From JBGMEA01 sp964444065 (GTDB taxonomy: Bacteria; Bacillota; Clostridia; Eubacteriales; Anaerofustaceae): a stretch of 64,000 bases of DNA. A program made the position numbers and the translations under genes. The stretch covers positions 1 to 64,000 of the forward strand of contig CAYUFL010000002.1 of the NCBI GenBank assembly GCA_964444065.1, written 5' to 3'. The notes beneath the pieces were generated by a model, which ran no database searches, had not been told where the DNA came from, and saw only the letters and a program-made list of their open reading frames with translations. Shown here piece after piece: positions 40,272 through 49,160 of this stretch; within the stretch, counting starts at the first letter, position 1; every line of letters begins with the position of its first letter.

Positions 40272-42131
40272 TCAACCGTTCTCTTCGCTCCGATAATGCT
40301 CAAATACCCGCTTAGCGGCAGCTTCATTCATCCCCTTTACCTGTTTTAACTGCTCCGTATCTGCTTCTTTGATTCTTTTCAGCGAACCAAACTGTTTCAG
40401 CAGGGCAACGGCACGCGTCTTTCCGATTCCGTCGATTAATTCCAACTCTGTCCTCAGCATCGTTTTGCTTCGCGAAGCCTGATGATATCCGATTGCCGCG
40501 CGATGCACTTCCTCACTGATATCGTTAAGCAAGCGTGCCGCTTGTTTGACAGACGATATCTCCGTTTCCATCCCGTCGTCTGTTATGATGCCGCGCAGAT
40601 GATGTTTTGTATCTTTCACGAGACCTGCGACACGAATCGGATAATTGAACCTGGCGACCGCTTGTGAGATCGCGTGCACATGCGTCAAGCCCCCGTCCAC
40701 AAAAATCACTTCCGGAAGAGGCAAAAATCTCGGCGCATCGGTTTGCGATTCGATTTCTTCTTTCGCCCGCTGCAAACGCCGCAATACAACTTCAGTCATA
40801 GAACCGATATCGTTCTGTCCTTCAATCGTTTTGATTTTAAATTTTCGCATAGCCGAAGCCAGTTTCGTCGCCTGTTCAAACACAACCATGACGCCGACAT
40901 TGTCCGTACCCGCAATATTCGAAATATCGTACGCTTCGATGCGAAATACAGGCACATCGCTTTTCACAAGCGCTCCCACTTCCTCCAGCGCAGCCATTTT
41001 TTCCGTCTTTCGGCGCTCTTCTTTCGTTTTTTGGATGTCGATATTCATTTGCGCATTTTTTTGCGCCAGTTCGAGCAGCCTTTTTTTATCACCTTTTTGC
41101 GGTACATGCAATTCCGATTTCGTTCCTTTAAGCTCCGTAAGCATCTGTCCGATCAGTTCTGATTCGGCAGGCTCAAACGGCACAATAATTTCCCGGGGAA
41201 TATAAGATCCCATCGTATAATACTGAGTCATGAACGACGCAAGGATGTCTGCCGGTTCTTCGCTCTCTGCTCGCATATATTTCGTTTCGGTGCGGACAAT
41301 CTTTCCTCCGCGAATGAAAAACAGCTGGACACAAGCGGTCATCGATTCGAAAGCCATTGCGATAATATCCCGCTCATCCATTGAAGCTGCACTGATTTTC
41401 TGTTCCTGATTCAGCTGTTGCACTGCGACAATATACTCTTTGAGTACGCCTGCCGACTCAAAATGCAGCAACTCGGCTTCTTCTTGCATTTTTTGTGTCA
41501 GTTTTTTGATCAGGATATCCGGTTTATTTTTCAGGATACTCTCCGCTTCTTCGACATAAGACCGATACAAATCGGGATCCACATCCCCCCTGCATACCCC
41601 GGCACACTGACCGATATGATAGTTCAGACAGACCCTCCCGGTTGTTGTTCCATACGCAACATTCTTATTGCAAAGCTTCAGCGGATAAAACAGCTTCATT
41701 GCCTCCAACGTCTTTCTTGCAGCATAAGAATTGACATATGGACCGAAGTATTTGGCACCGTCCAGTTTCCGTTTACGAGTCAGTTCCAGTTTCGGATAAG
41801 CGTCCGATACCGTCAGCTTGATGTAAGGATAGCTTTTGTCGTCTTTCATCAGAATATTGTAATAAGGCCTGTACTGCTTGATGAGATTGCACTCCAGCAT
41901 CAGCGCTTCCACTTCGCTGTCCGTAATGATATAATCCAAATCATCGACATGCTCGACCATTTTTCGGACTTTGATTGTATGATTGGACTGCGACTGGAAA
42001 TACTGCCGCACCCGGTTTTTCAGTATTTTTGCCTTACCGACGTAAATAATGGTATCATCCTTATCCTGCATCAGATAAACACCGGGTTTTTCAGGCAAAT
42101 TCTCAATTTTTCTTTTCAGCGTTTCATTCAT
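40272..42131 (-). CDS. uvrC: Excinuclease ABC subunit C
   Basis: Dual-incision nuclease of nucleotide excision repair, 619 aa. Order of domains: GIY-YIG nuclease (KPGVYLMQDKDDTIIYVGKA, about 14-90), Cys-rich segment with CxxYHIGQCAGVC, UVR motif (about 205-240), RNase H-like endonuclease with EAYDISNIAGTDNVGVMV and FVDGGLTHV, and C-terminal helix-hairpin-helix (about 565-610). uvrA and uvrB are not in the window. AAGGAAG precedes the ATG. Confidence 0.97.
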   Translation of the reverse strand: MNETLKRKIENLPEKPGVYLMQDKDDTIIYVGKAKILKNRVRQYFQSQSNHTIKVRKMVEHVDDLDYIITDSEVEALMLECNLIKQYRPYYNILMKDDKSYPYIKLTVSDAYPKLELTRKRKLDGAKYFGPYVNSYAARKTLEAMKLFYPLKLCNKNVAYGTTTGRVCLNYHIGQCAGVCRGDVDPDLYRSYVEEAESILKNKPDILIKKLTQKMQEEAELLHFESAGVLKEYIVAVQQLNQEQKISAASMDERDIIAMAFESMTACVQLFFIRGGKIVRTETKYMRAESEEPADILASFMTQYYTMGSYIPREIIVPFEPAESELIGQMLTELKGTKSELHVPQKGDKKRLLELAQKNAQMNIDIQKTKEERRKTEKMAALEEVGALVKSDVPVFRIEAYDISNIAGTDNVGVMVVFEQATKLASAMRKFKIKTIEGQNDIGSMTEVVLRRLQRAKEEIESQTDAPRFLPLPEVIFVDGGLTHVHAISQAVARFNYPIRVAGLVKDTKHHLRGIITDDGMETEISSVKQAARLLNDISEEVHRAAIGYHQASRSKTMLRTELELIDGIGKTRAVALLKQFGSLKRIKEADTEQLKQVKGMNEAAAKRVFEHYRSEENG

Positions 42132-42218
42132 AGTGCGCTTCCTTATTCCAAATCATGATTCTATTATACTACAAATCAGAATCCGCAAAATAAACGGATC
42201 GTTTTTTTGATTCCAAAT

Positions 42219-42247
42219 AAAATACCGCACCTGAAATGCGGTATTCG
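42219..42247 (-). terminator. Intrinsic terminator of the surface-protein pair
   Basis: On the minus strand AATACCGCA, 7-nt loop, TGCGGTATT and TTATTT; it lies after the gene ending at 42304. Confidence 0.8.
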
Positions 42248-42303
42248 TCTATCATAAATGAACTGGTTCTGTTGATTGAATCTATCTTGGAATCCACTTG
42301 AAA

Positions 42304-43332
42304 TCAATCGTTTTTATCTGCAGAAAAACGCTGCATCATCTCATCCAGCTTATGAAGCAATTCTTGTCTTTCCGCTTTTTCAGCTTCGTCATCCAGCGGT
42401 ACTACCTGCGTAATCTGTCCGTCGGCGTAAGTATCTTCCTTGACCGCTTTATGATAATCCGCATCGCACCGATCACGTATTTCACTGATGTTCGGCAATG
42501 CAACGGTCGCAGCCGCTTCCCAGTCATCTTCATCATCCCAAATGCGTATGCCGGTTAAAGACGTCGTATTACCGTCTTCATCCTCGACTTCGACATCGAA
42601 AAACCGAAATTGCCTGTTCAAAAAATACAGAAAAGCCAATATTGCCGCAGCAACAACGGTCCAAACCACATACACCGCAGGATTGGTTTTCTTTCCGATT
42701 TGAAAAGTTTGCATCGCATTTAATGCATCAGGTGTCGCACTGAGCGGAGCGGCACTGCTGTTGATCGTAATAAAATAACTGATGCCGTTCGTCATATTGA
42801 AATACATTTTTCCTTCGCCGACATCGGTTTGCACCGCTTGCAGCGTTGTGGGATCGACACTTTCCGTATAAACAACATAACTGCAAACCCAAAAGTCACT
42901 GCCGTTGACGGTCTCTTTCACAGTCTGTTCAATTCGCTCTTTGCCGACGATTGTGTTCAGTTTGTTCTGAAAATATTGTGTCATATATTCTTCGTTATTA
43001 TATGTATCGTTCAGCGCATCTTTGTCCAGTGTAAAATCTTTCTGATTGTAATCGCCAACTTCTTCGTTGCTCAGTTGATCGTAATAATCAACAGAAGTAA
43101 GCGCAAAATATACCGTATCACTGAACTGAATATTCAGCCTGCCCGCACTCAGACTGACAATGTTACTCTGATACTTGACCGGCACCTGTATGGAGTACTT
43201 CAAATCGTAATCGTATTTTTCGATTTTATCCGCAGCCTGAACAGAAACGGCGCAAAACAAAACAAGACCCGAAATTGCAACCGCAACACCGGATTTCAGA
43301 ATTCTATCTGATATTCTGCTATGATTTTTCAC
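42304..43332 (-). CDS. Membrane-anchored surface protein of unknown function (paralogue 1)
   Basis: A 342-residue protein with a signal peptide (hydrophobic 14-29, cleavage near VQAAD), an outside domain of about 190 residues, one membrane helix (about 222-243) and an acidic cytoplasmic tail of about 100 residues (DVEVEDEDG, WDDEDDWEAA). The outside domain resembles that of the next upstream gene (TYNNEEYMTQYFQNKLN here, TWNNQDYVYNYLFNALN there). The start is GTG 43332 with GAGGG about 7 nt upstream. No known family was recognised. Confidence 0.78.
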   Translation of the reverse strand: MKNHSRISDRILKSGVAVAISGLVLFCAVSVQAADKIEKYDYDLKYSIQVPVKYQSNIVSLSAGRLNIQFSDTVYFALTSVDYYDQLSNEEVGDYNQKDFTLDKDALNDTYNNEEYMTQYFQNKLNTIVGKERIEQTVKETVNGSDFWVCSYVVYTESVDPTTLQAVQTDVGEGKMYFNMTNGISYFITINSSAAPLSATPDALNAMQTFQIGKKTNPAVYVVWTVVAAAILAFLYFLNRQFRFFDVEVEDEDGNTTSLTGIRIWDDEDDWEAAATVALPNISEIRDRCDADYHKAVKEDTYADGQITQVVPLDDEAEKAERQELLHKLDEMMQRFSADKND

Positions 43333-43345
43333 CCTATTTCCCTCT

Positions 43346-44086
43346 TTAGATTCTCTTCTTTTTTCTCTTTATGATGATGAATGCAATCGCGGCCAATACC
43401 AATAAAGCCGATGCACTTCCTCCGATATAATAACTTTCAAAATCCTTAAAAACCGGAAATTTGTATTGATCAATGCCGTTCATCTGTACGGTGCTCTCAA
43501 AGTAGTTTCCGTAATTAGCCGCTGAAGAGAACATTGATGCATTATTGAAATCAACCTCATACAGTTTTGCGCGGTAGAGCGTCAAATAAATTACTCCGCC
43601 GGGTTTTTCGGCATTACCCAGTTCTTCGTAATACGAAAACTTATAATACGTCAATCCCTGCAACTCGATTCGTTCCAAGTTTGCAGCATATTGGGTTGAG
43701 CTTTTGTTTAGCGCATTAAAAAGATAATTGTAGACGTAATCCTGATTGTTCCATGTATCTTCAAATAATCCGCAACCGATCCACACACTATCTTCAGGAT
43801 ATTTTTTCACCAGTTTTTCATCACCGTTGTTTGTCACCTCATAATATAAATCTGAGGTATAAATATTGATCGCTGATGCATCAGTAGTCGTAAAACTCTT
43901 GAAATTCTTCTGGTTTTTTACTGGAATTATCGTCGCATTCTCAGGAAATTGAAATGTAATATCCAAATTTTCATCAGCAAAATTGCTGGCATAGACGCTT
44001 TGATGCGCGAAGAAGAGAAAAGAAAAAACGAGGGATGCAATCAAAAATGATGCAATAATTCGTTTCGTAATAGTATATAATTTCAT
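43346..44086 (-). CDS. Membrane-anchored surface protein of unknown function (paralogue 2)
   Basis: A 246-residue protein with an N-terminal signal (about 8-33, ending SVYAS), an outside domain of about 180 residues similar to paralogue 1, and a C-terminal membrane helix followed by KRKKKRI. Unlike paralogue 1 it has no long cytoplasmic tail. ATG 44086 lies 8 nt after a TAGAAT -10 box with no ribosome site, so the mRNA is probably leaderless; longer frames upstream would start before the promoter. It is co-transcribed with paralogue 1 (13-nt gap). Confidence 0.77.
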   Translation of the reverse strand: MKLYTITKRIIASFLIASLVFSFLFFAHQSVYASNFADENLDITFQFPENATIIPVKNQKNFKSFTTTDASAINIYTSDLYYEVTNNGDEKLVKKYPEDSVWIGCGLFEDTWNNQDYVYNYLFNALNKSSTQYAANLERIELQGLTYYKFSYYEELGNAEKPGGVIYLTLYRAKLYEVDFNNASMFSSAANYGNYFESTVQMNGIDQYKFPVFKDFESYYIGGSASALLVLAAIAFIIIKRKKKRI

Positions 44087-44094
44087 CACTGAAT

Positions 44095-44123
44095 ATTCTA
44101 TCATATTTGACAGAATATTACAA
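44095..44123 (-). promoter_or_regulatory. Promoter giving a leaderless mRNA for the surface-protein pair
   Basis: On the minus strand, TTGTAA (44123-44118), 17-nt spacer, TAGAAT (44100-44095); ATG begins at 44086. Confidence 0.68.
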
Positions 44124-44204
44124 TGAAAAACAGGGATTTTAACCTTTTTCCAATTATCCATACCCTGCATACAGCAACAATTATAAACGCAATCTTGCTA
44201 CGCC

Positions 44205-44975
44205 TTACTTTTCCAATCTGGTTTTATCATATTTTTCTTTTTTAACATTGATGAATTCGATAATTCGTTCGTTTGATTTGTGTTCCAAAGAAAAGTCCGG
44301 CATCCGATATTCGATATTATTTTCGGTCTGAACGAGGATATTTCCGATAATTTGAGCTGCAAACCAGGGGTTCTTTATGAATACCGGCCCCAAAGTGTTT
44401 GTAAATACAAATCGGTCTTTCACAATCCCCTCATCCGCCGCATGGCAATTGCCGTATCCGTAGGACACTCTGCCCAGTGCTTCTTCTCCGTTTCGTGAGA
44501 CATCGATCATTTGAATCTGTCCGCCGACGATTTGCATTGGTTCGCCAAGCCGTTCACAGATATATACCTCATCGTTCGAATAGGTAATTTTGCGTTCGGT
44601 GCAGCTCGCATCTACCAGGTGAAGCCCTTCAAATCTCCCACCGTCCATGCGCACTGTTTCTTTCGCAAACAATGCGATGCTCGTTCCGATGACAATCATT
44701 GTGCCGCCCCGCTCCAGATAACGTACAAACTGCTCTCTTTTCGGCAACAGCAGTTTTGCAATACCCTCGCAGGTGCGAAGCTCCCCCGGCGAAACAAACA
44801 AAATATCAGTATCGTCGAAATTCAGCTCATCTTCAAACGAATCGATTTTTCGATATTCAAATGCCGCATTCATACACTGCGTCACACGTTCAAACGCCAT
44901 CACGTTTCCGCGATCTCCGTGCAGGTTGAAACTGTCAGGGAATAAATAGGTGAATCGAATTTTATTCTGTTGCAT
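44205..44975 (-). CDS. gatD: GatD-like glutamine amidotransferase, catalytic Cys and His not conserved
   Basis: A 256-residue member of the CobB/CobQ-like amidotransferase family paired with MurT. In other bacteria MurT-GatD amidates the D-Glu of lipid II. Family landmarks are present (FNLHGDRGNVMAF, DILFVSPGEL, GRFEGLHLVDA, GYGN, GPVFIKNP). However, where GatD normally has the nucleophile (CGGYQ type) this protein reads VIGTSIALF, and where the catalytic His stands (LHGP) it reads TLGP. Glutaminase activity is therefore doubtful; it may use free ammonia, act only as a structural partner, or carry an altered site. The ATG overlaps the murT end by 14 nt. Confidence 0.82.
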   Translation of the reverse strand: MQQNKIRFTYLFPDSFNLHGDRGNVMAFERVTQCMNAAFEYRKIDSFEDELNFDDTDILFVSPGELRTCEGIAKLLLPKREQFVRYLERGGTMIVIGTSIALFAKETVRMDGGRFEGLHLVDASCTERKITYSNDEVYICERLGEPMQIVGGQIQMIDVSRNGEEALGRVSYGYGNCHAADEGIVKDRFVFTNTLGPVFIKNPWFAAQIIGNILVQTENNIEYRMPDFSLEHKSNERIIEFINVKKEKYDKTRLEK

Positions 44976-46341
44976 TGCCGACCCCTTTCGCTTTTTTTAA
45001 ATACGCTTTAAACAATTTAATGTTCCGCACAGGTGCGATCAGATACAGTGTTTCTTCGCCCATATCACACAACACATCGAGAACCGTTTTCGGGTCTTCG
45101 CTCTCGAGCACATTTACCGTTCCTGTATCAAATCCGTCGTAAGAAAGTCGGTTGAGTTGATCGTAAGCGATATAATCAGAGAAAACCATCATTTTTACAC
45201 TGTCGCTTTTAATCGGTTTGAAGTTTGCCTCATAAGCGTAATACGTGTTCGTATAGTGCGGCACCCACTGGGGTCTCCGCTCGGGAATAATACACATACC
45301 GAGCGCCACAGCCTTTGGATTTTTATCCAGAGCGATTGCATCCACCGCCATCTGTATCGTTTCCGGATTGCCTTGCTTCATGCGCAAATAGTGAATCCGC
45401 CTGCCTTTGTATTGCAGCACATCCATTCTGCCTTCCAGATTCACAAAATCGTCGTACGATTCACTGACCGCTTCATCGGAAATACCGAAGCAGTTTGCCA
45501 CTGCACTTACCGCCGTATAGTTATACAGCATAATCGGTACATCATAAGGCATCGGATGCTTTATTCCTCGAATCACAAACGATTTATTTATAAAATCAAT
45601 TTCTTCCGCCTGTGTCAGTGCGGTTTCTGAAGAACGAAATCCGCAATACTCACAGTAAAACTGTCCGATGTTCGCACTGTTCATATATGCAAACTCAATT
45701 TTGGAAAAACAATGCGGACAGGGCATGGTCACGTCATACGTCCCGTCTTTTTGATAAGACTGTGAATTTTTCGCCACTCCGAAATAATAAACTTCGGAAG
45801 CCAGCGTTTCATACGATTTGCTTCTCGGCTCGTCATTGTTGAGAAAAAGCGTCATATTCGGATTGATGTTCTTTCGAAGCAGTTGATAAATAAAATCAGG
45901 ATCCCCGTTGCGATGTACCTGGTCCTGCATAATATTCGTAATCAGCATATATTTCCCTGGCAATTGTTTGATGATATATGGAAATGAACGTTCATCCACT
46001 TCAATCAGAATAAAATCCGCCTTGATCCTGCCTTTCCAGTCCGAACCTGCAATCAGACAGGATGCCGCTCCGTTGAGCATATTGGAACCCGTCAGGTTTG
46101 CAATCACTGTTTTTCCGGCACTTTTTAACGTATGATAAAGCAGATTTGTTGTCGTTGATTTCCCGTTTGTTCCTGTGATGAAAATAACACGATCGGTATC
46201 CAGTTTACGAAATCCACGGATAAAATTTTTATCAAGCAGATAGGCTGCTTTCCCCGGGAAATCGGTTCCTCGGGATGGATCAATCAGTTTTATCGCAAAT
46301 TCTGCCAGTTTTGCGATCCACAACGCAAGGAAAAATTTCAT
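44962..46341 (-). CDS. murT: Lipid II isoglutaminyl synthase, Mur-ligase subunit MurT
   Basis: A 459-residue Mur-ligase-like protein. It has the ATP-binding loop FITGTNGKSTTTNLLYH (about 53-69), VDERSFPYI, TNIMQDQVHRNGD, an inserted zinc ribbon (CPHCFSK and CEYCGF, typical of MurT) and a C-terminal DUF1727-type domain. It activates the D-Glu carboxylate of lipid II for amidation. TAGGAG precedes the ATG. The ligase motifs look intact although the partner GatD lacks its catalytic residues. Confidence 0.93.
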   Translation of the reverse strand: MKFFLALWIAKLAEFAIKLIDPSRGTDFPGKAAYLLDKNFIRGFRKLDTDRVIFITGTNGKSTTTNLLYHTLKSAGKTVIANLTGSNMLNGAASCLIAGSDWKGRIKADFILIEVDERSFPYIIKQLPGKYMLITNIMQDQVHRNGDPDFIYQLLRKNINPNMTLFLNNDEPRSKSYETLASEVYYFGVAKNSQSYQKDGTYDVTMPCPHCFSKIEFAYMNSANIGQFYCEYCGFRSSETALTQAEEIDFINKSFVIRGIKHPMPYDVPIMLYNYTAVSAVANCFGISDEAVSESYDDFVNLEGRMDVLQYKGRRIHYLRMKQGNPETIQMAVDAIALDKNPKAVALGMCIIPERRPQWVPHYTNTYYAYEANFKPIKSDSVKMMVFSDYIAYDQLNRLSYDGFDTGTVNVLESEDPKTVLDVLCDMGEETLYLIAPVRNIKLFKAYLKKAKGVGNATE

Positions 46342-46412
46342 GCAACACTCCTATTTAAGAATGCCCGTTTTGCGGGCAAGTTTCATTCGATACTATTATT
46401 ATAGGCTGACAC

Positions 46413-46458
46413 ATAAAAAAAAGCAACCGACCGGAGTCGGAAAGAATCCTCCGATCGG
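46413..46458 (-). terminator. Intrinsic terminator after the TspO-like gene
   Basis: On the minus strand CCGATCGGAG pairs with CTCCGGTCGG (one mismatch), followed 4 nt later by a run of eight T. Confidence 0.8.
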
Positions 46459-46470
46459 CAGGATAAAAAT

Positions 46471-47265
46471 TCAGTCGATCTTCCTTCTCTTCCGGAATGT
46501 AATATAGCAACCGTCTATTATAATTATGGCAATACATATCGCCGCCGCAATTACGATATGCGGATAGGTGCCATTGAACCCGTTCTGTGACAGATGCTTA
46601 ATCAAAATACCTGTATATGCCCATATGATAACAAGACCGTAAGAAACCGTTTTAAAGCGTAATATGACTCCGGAGGCGATCAGCGTTCCAATCACAAGCA
46701 TCATGACAGTCCAGTCGGCTTCTGTCAGCCCGAATCCGCTCCATCCCAGCGAGACAAACAATGCGGTTACATTTGCAATCGTGGCAACAGTGATCCAGCC
46801 GAAATAGACAAAGAATGGAAGACGGATGAAGAACCGTTCTTTTTTGTTTTCTGAACGCCCCAGTTTTGTGACGATAACAATCAGTGAAAACAGCAAGACC
46901 ACCATCAAACCTACAGACAGTACAATTTTCAGATTGTGCCATGCCAGAATCCAACACAAATTCGCTGCACAGGAAATGATAAACCACACCCCAATCTTCT
47001 TTGCAATCAACGTTTCACTTTCTTTTCCGCCGAAAAGCCCGAATTGAAACAGTATAAACACAGCCAGAAGCAGATAGATCACTCCCCAAACAGAAAATGT
47101 CAAAGCTGTCGGCGTGAACAAATTCGGATAGAAATCAGAAATCTCTCCCGTATTCATGCCGTTGATCGGCAAAATATTCGCCAATGCGTTCACGGTAATC
47201 ATCCCGAGAAAAAACAATAGGTTCAATATGCGAAGCAATTTGATAGAATTGACTTTTTCTTTCAT
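46471..47265 (-). CDS. TspO/MBR-related membrane protein
   Basis: A 264-residue protein with seven to eight membrane helices. It carries the extended TspO-like pattern NALANILPINGMNTGEISD, then NLFTPTALTFSVWGVIYLLL and a Trp-containing second half (LCWILAWHNLKI, SLGWSGFG). Such proteins are annotated as tryptophan-rich sensory proteins; the ligand, possibly a porphyrin or tetrapyrrole, is not shown by the sequence. AAAAGGAG precedes the ATG. It follows uvsE after 21 nt on the minus strand. Confidence 0.8.
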   Translation of the reverse strand: MKEKVNSIKLLRILNLLFFLGMITVNALANILPINGMNTGEISDFYPNLFTPTALTFSVWGVIYLLLAVFILFQFGLFGGKESETLIAKKIGVWFIISCAANLCWILAWHNLKIVLSVGLMVVLLFSLIVIVTKLGRSENKKERFFIRLPFFVYFGWITVATIANVTALFVSLGWSGFGLTEADWTVMMLVIGTLIASGVILRFKTVSYGLVIIWAYTGILIKHLSQNGFNGTYPHIVIAAAICIAIIIIDGCYITFRKRRKID

Positions 47266-47286
47266 TTCTTTTTCTCCTTTTCCGTT

Positions 47287-48543
47287 TCACAAAATAAAAT
47301 AATAGGATTCGGACAGATAATGATTGTGGTACTGTTCTTGCATGCGATGCAGATATTTCTTGATTTGTGCCGTCTTTTTTTCGCCTCGTTGCACTGCTCC
47401 GATTAGAGCAAGAAATTGCTCGGTTTGCGCAATCGTTGCATCTCTTTTATAATACCCCCAAACATGCTCTGCAGCATTTACCGCATTTCCGATCTTGATC
47501 TCGCTTTTCATTGCCTCTTCAATCAGCGCAAACAATTCCGGTGCGGGATATTTATTTTTATCTCGGAGCAGGCGTCGTATCAACCGATAATTGTTCGGGC
47601 TGTGTTCCAGTACATTGTATTTATATTTTGCCCAGTCCTGTTCCAATAACTGTACCGAGGGTTTTGTGCTCATGCAGTGCATGCATTTAATAGCAGACAG
47701 GTCTTTGTCTTTTACTTCCAACATGATGTCAATGTCGTGATCATTCAAAGAATCGCAATACGCCACAAATGACGAAATCGCTATGGTATCGGAATGGGCT
47801 CCGACACGTTTCCCTTCCGCCTGCTGCGCATAATGGATTTTCTGCTTTCCGTCTGATTTTTTCCATGTTTCTGCAAACATTGCGATCCACTTCGCATCAG
47901 AACGATGCGTTTCGGAAGGATTGATCTCATGATGCAGATTGTCAAACACCGCCGCTATCTTTAAGGGTTTTGCCAAGCCCAGCACTTCTTCGGCAGTAAA
48001 ACAGCGCTGATCGTTTTCGATTGCGATTCTGTTTCGGATACGCATCGGAAGCGTTTCAAAATTCCGAATAAATCGATGCACCGCTTCGCCTTTGTTTCCG
48101 TAAACCCCTCCGACGTGCAATATAATTTTGCAGGATGCATCGCAGCCGAGCAAATCCAACACATCGCAGTGATAGCTGAGATCCGCAACAGCACGCGTAA
48201 CAACATCACGCGTCGGCGAATTCAATACTGTATATTGACCGGGATGCATGGATACGCGCATGCCGCTTTGTTTGATCATATCACCGATTGTTTTAAATCG
48301 TTCGCGATATTCCTCCTGCCAGGAAAATGGATAATCCATCGCTGAAGCAAAAGGAATCAAATCGGATGTCATGCGAAAGAGCCCGATGTCATTTTTTATA
48401 TTATATTGCACAGCGCGCTCAAGCATATTCAGATTATGCAGGCAGACCTCGCGTAAGCGGGTCACGTCAGCCAGCTGCAAACGAATCTTTCGGTACCTTA
48501 TATCAGGGTTGCCGAGCGTCAGACAGGCATAACCGATTCTCAC
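47287..48543 (-). CDS. uvsE: UV damage endonuclease UvsE/UvdE
   Basis: Cuts 5' of UV photoproducts and starts alternative excision repair. The 418-residue barrel protein shows RIGYACLTLGN, DLIPFAS, MRVSMHPGQYTVLNSP, ILHVGGVYGNK, IAIENDQ, FDNLHHEINP and MLEVKDKDLSA with the metal-binding His and Glu residues. The frame is open to 48612, but GTG 48543 has GGAG 7 nt upstream and gives the family-like start VRIGYACL. The roughly 120 C-terminal residues beyond the barrel are a lineage-specific extension. Confidence 0.93.
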   Translation of the reverse strand: MRIGYACLTLGNPDIRYRKIRLQLADVTRLREVCLHNLNMLERAVQYNIKNDIGLFRMTSDLIPFASAMDYPFSWQEEYRERFKTIGDMIKQSGMRVSMHPGQYTVLNSPTRDVVTRAVADLSYHCDVLDLLGCDASCKIILHVGGVYGNKGEAVHRFIRNFETLPMRIRNRIAIENDQRCFTAEEVLGLAKPLKIAAVFDNLHHEINPSETHRSDAKWIAMFAETWKKSDGKQKIHYAQQAEGKRVGAHSDTIAISSFVAYCDSLNDHDIDIMLEVKDKDLSAIKCMHCMSTKPSVQLLEQDWAKYKYNVLEHSPNNYRLIRRLLRDKNKYPAPELFALIEEAMKSEIKIGNAVNAAEHVWGYYKRDATIAQTEQFLALIGAVQRGEKKTAQIKKYLHRMQEQYHNHYLSESYYFIL

Positions 48544-48782
48544 AATGATTCTCCGCGGAATGCCAAGCATACCTATTTCATGGTATTTTTTGGGATATAC
48601 TTTTGTTTGCAAAAAATTAGTGCTATAATGAATTTAATATAAATATAGCATTTGAGCGGGTTTTATTCAAGATAAAACGCTCGATTGTGATATTATCACT
48701 GATTTCCTCCACCTTTGCTATTATAATTGCATCATAAAAAGAAATTGACACAAGAAAAAATTTATAATAAGGAGAATCAGCT

Positions 48783-49094
48783 ATGTCAGTTATCACATTA
48801 ACAAAGAATAATTTCGATGCAGAAGTATTAAACTCGGAAAAACCGGTCTTGATCGATTTTTGGGCACCTTGGTGCGGACCATGCAGAATGGTTTCCCCTG
48901 TAGTTGACGAAATAGCGCAGGAGTCAGACGGCACATACAAGGTCGGCAAAATCAATGTGGACGAGCAACCGGAACTTGCTGCCAAATTCGGAGTCATGAG
49001 CATTCCGACTTTGATCGTGATGAAAAACGGAAAAGTTGCTTCCACCTCTGTAGGAGCCAGAAGCAAGCAGGCTATCTTGAGCATGCTTCAATAA
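48783..49094 (+). CDS. trxA: Thioredoxin
   Basis: A 103-residue classical thioredoxin with the WCGPC active site (FWAPWCGPCRMVSP), the buried Asp in LIDFWA and the cis-Pro in MSIPTL. TAAGGAG precedes the ATG. It opens a redox-defence cluster with a peroxiredoxin and a superoxide reductase. The upstream gap contains AT-rich sequence with a short GTGAT/ATCAC palindrome; no clear promoter was fixed. Confidence 0.97.
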   Translation: MSVITLTKNNFDAEVLNSEKPVLIDFWAPWCGPCRMVSPVVDEIAQESDGTYKVGKINVDEQPELAAKFGVMSIPTLIVMKNGKVASTSVGARSKQAILSMLQ

Positions 49095-49106
49095 GAAAAA
49101 AAGCTT

Positions 49107-49134
49107 GAGAAACGCTCTGCGTTTCTCTCTTTTT
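49107..49134 (+). terminator. Intrinsic terminator after trxA
   Basis: GAGAAACGC, TCT loop, GCGTTTCTC and a T-rich tail. trxA can thus be made apart from the peroxiredoxin. Confidence 0.85.
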
Positions 49135-49160
49135 ATATCACGTCCTGGCAGGAGGCTATT

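Noticed and set aside
48700..48780. PerR-type operator before trxA
   Set aside because: A TTATAAT half-site is present, but the second half and spacing do not fit the TTATAATNATTATAA consensus.
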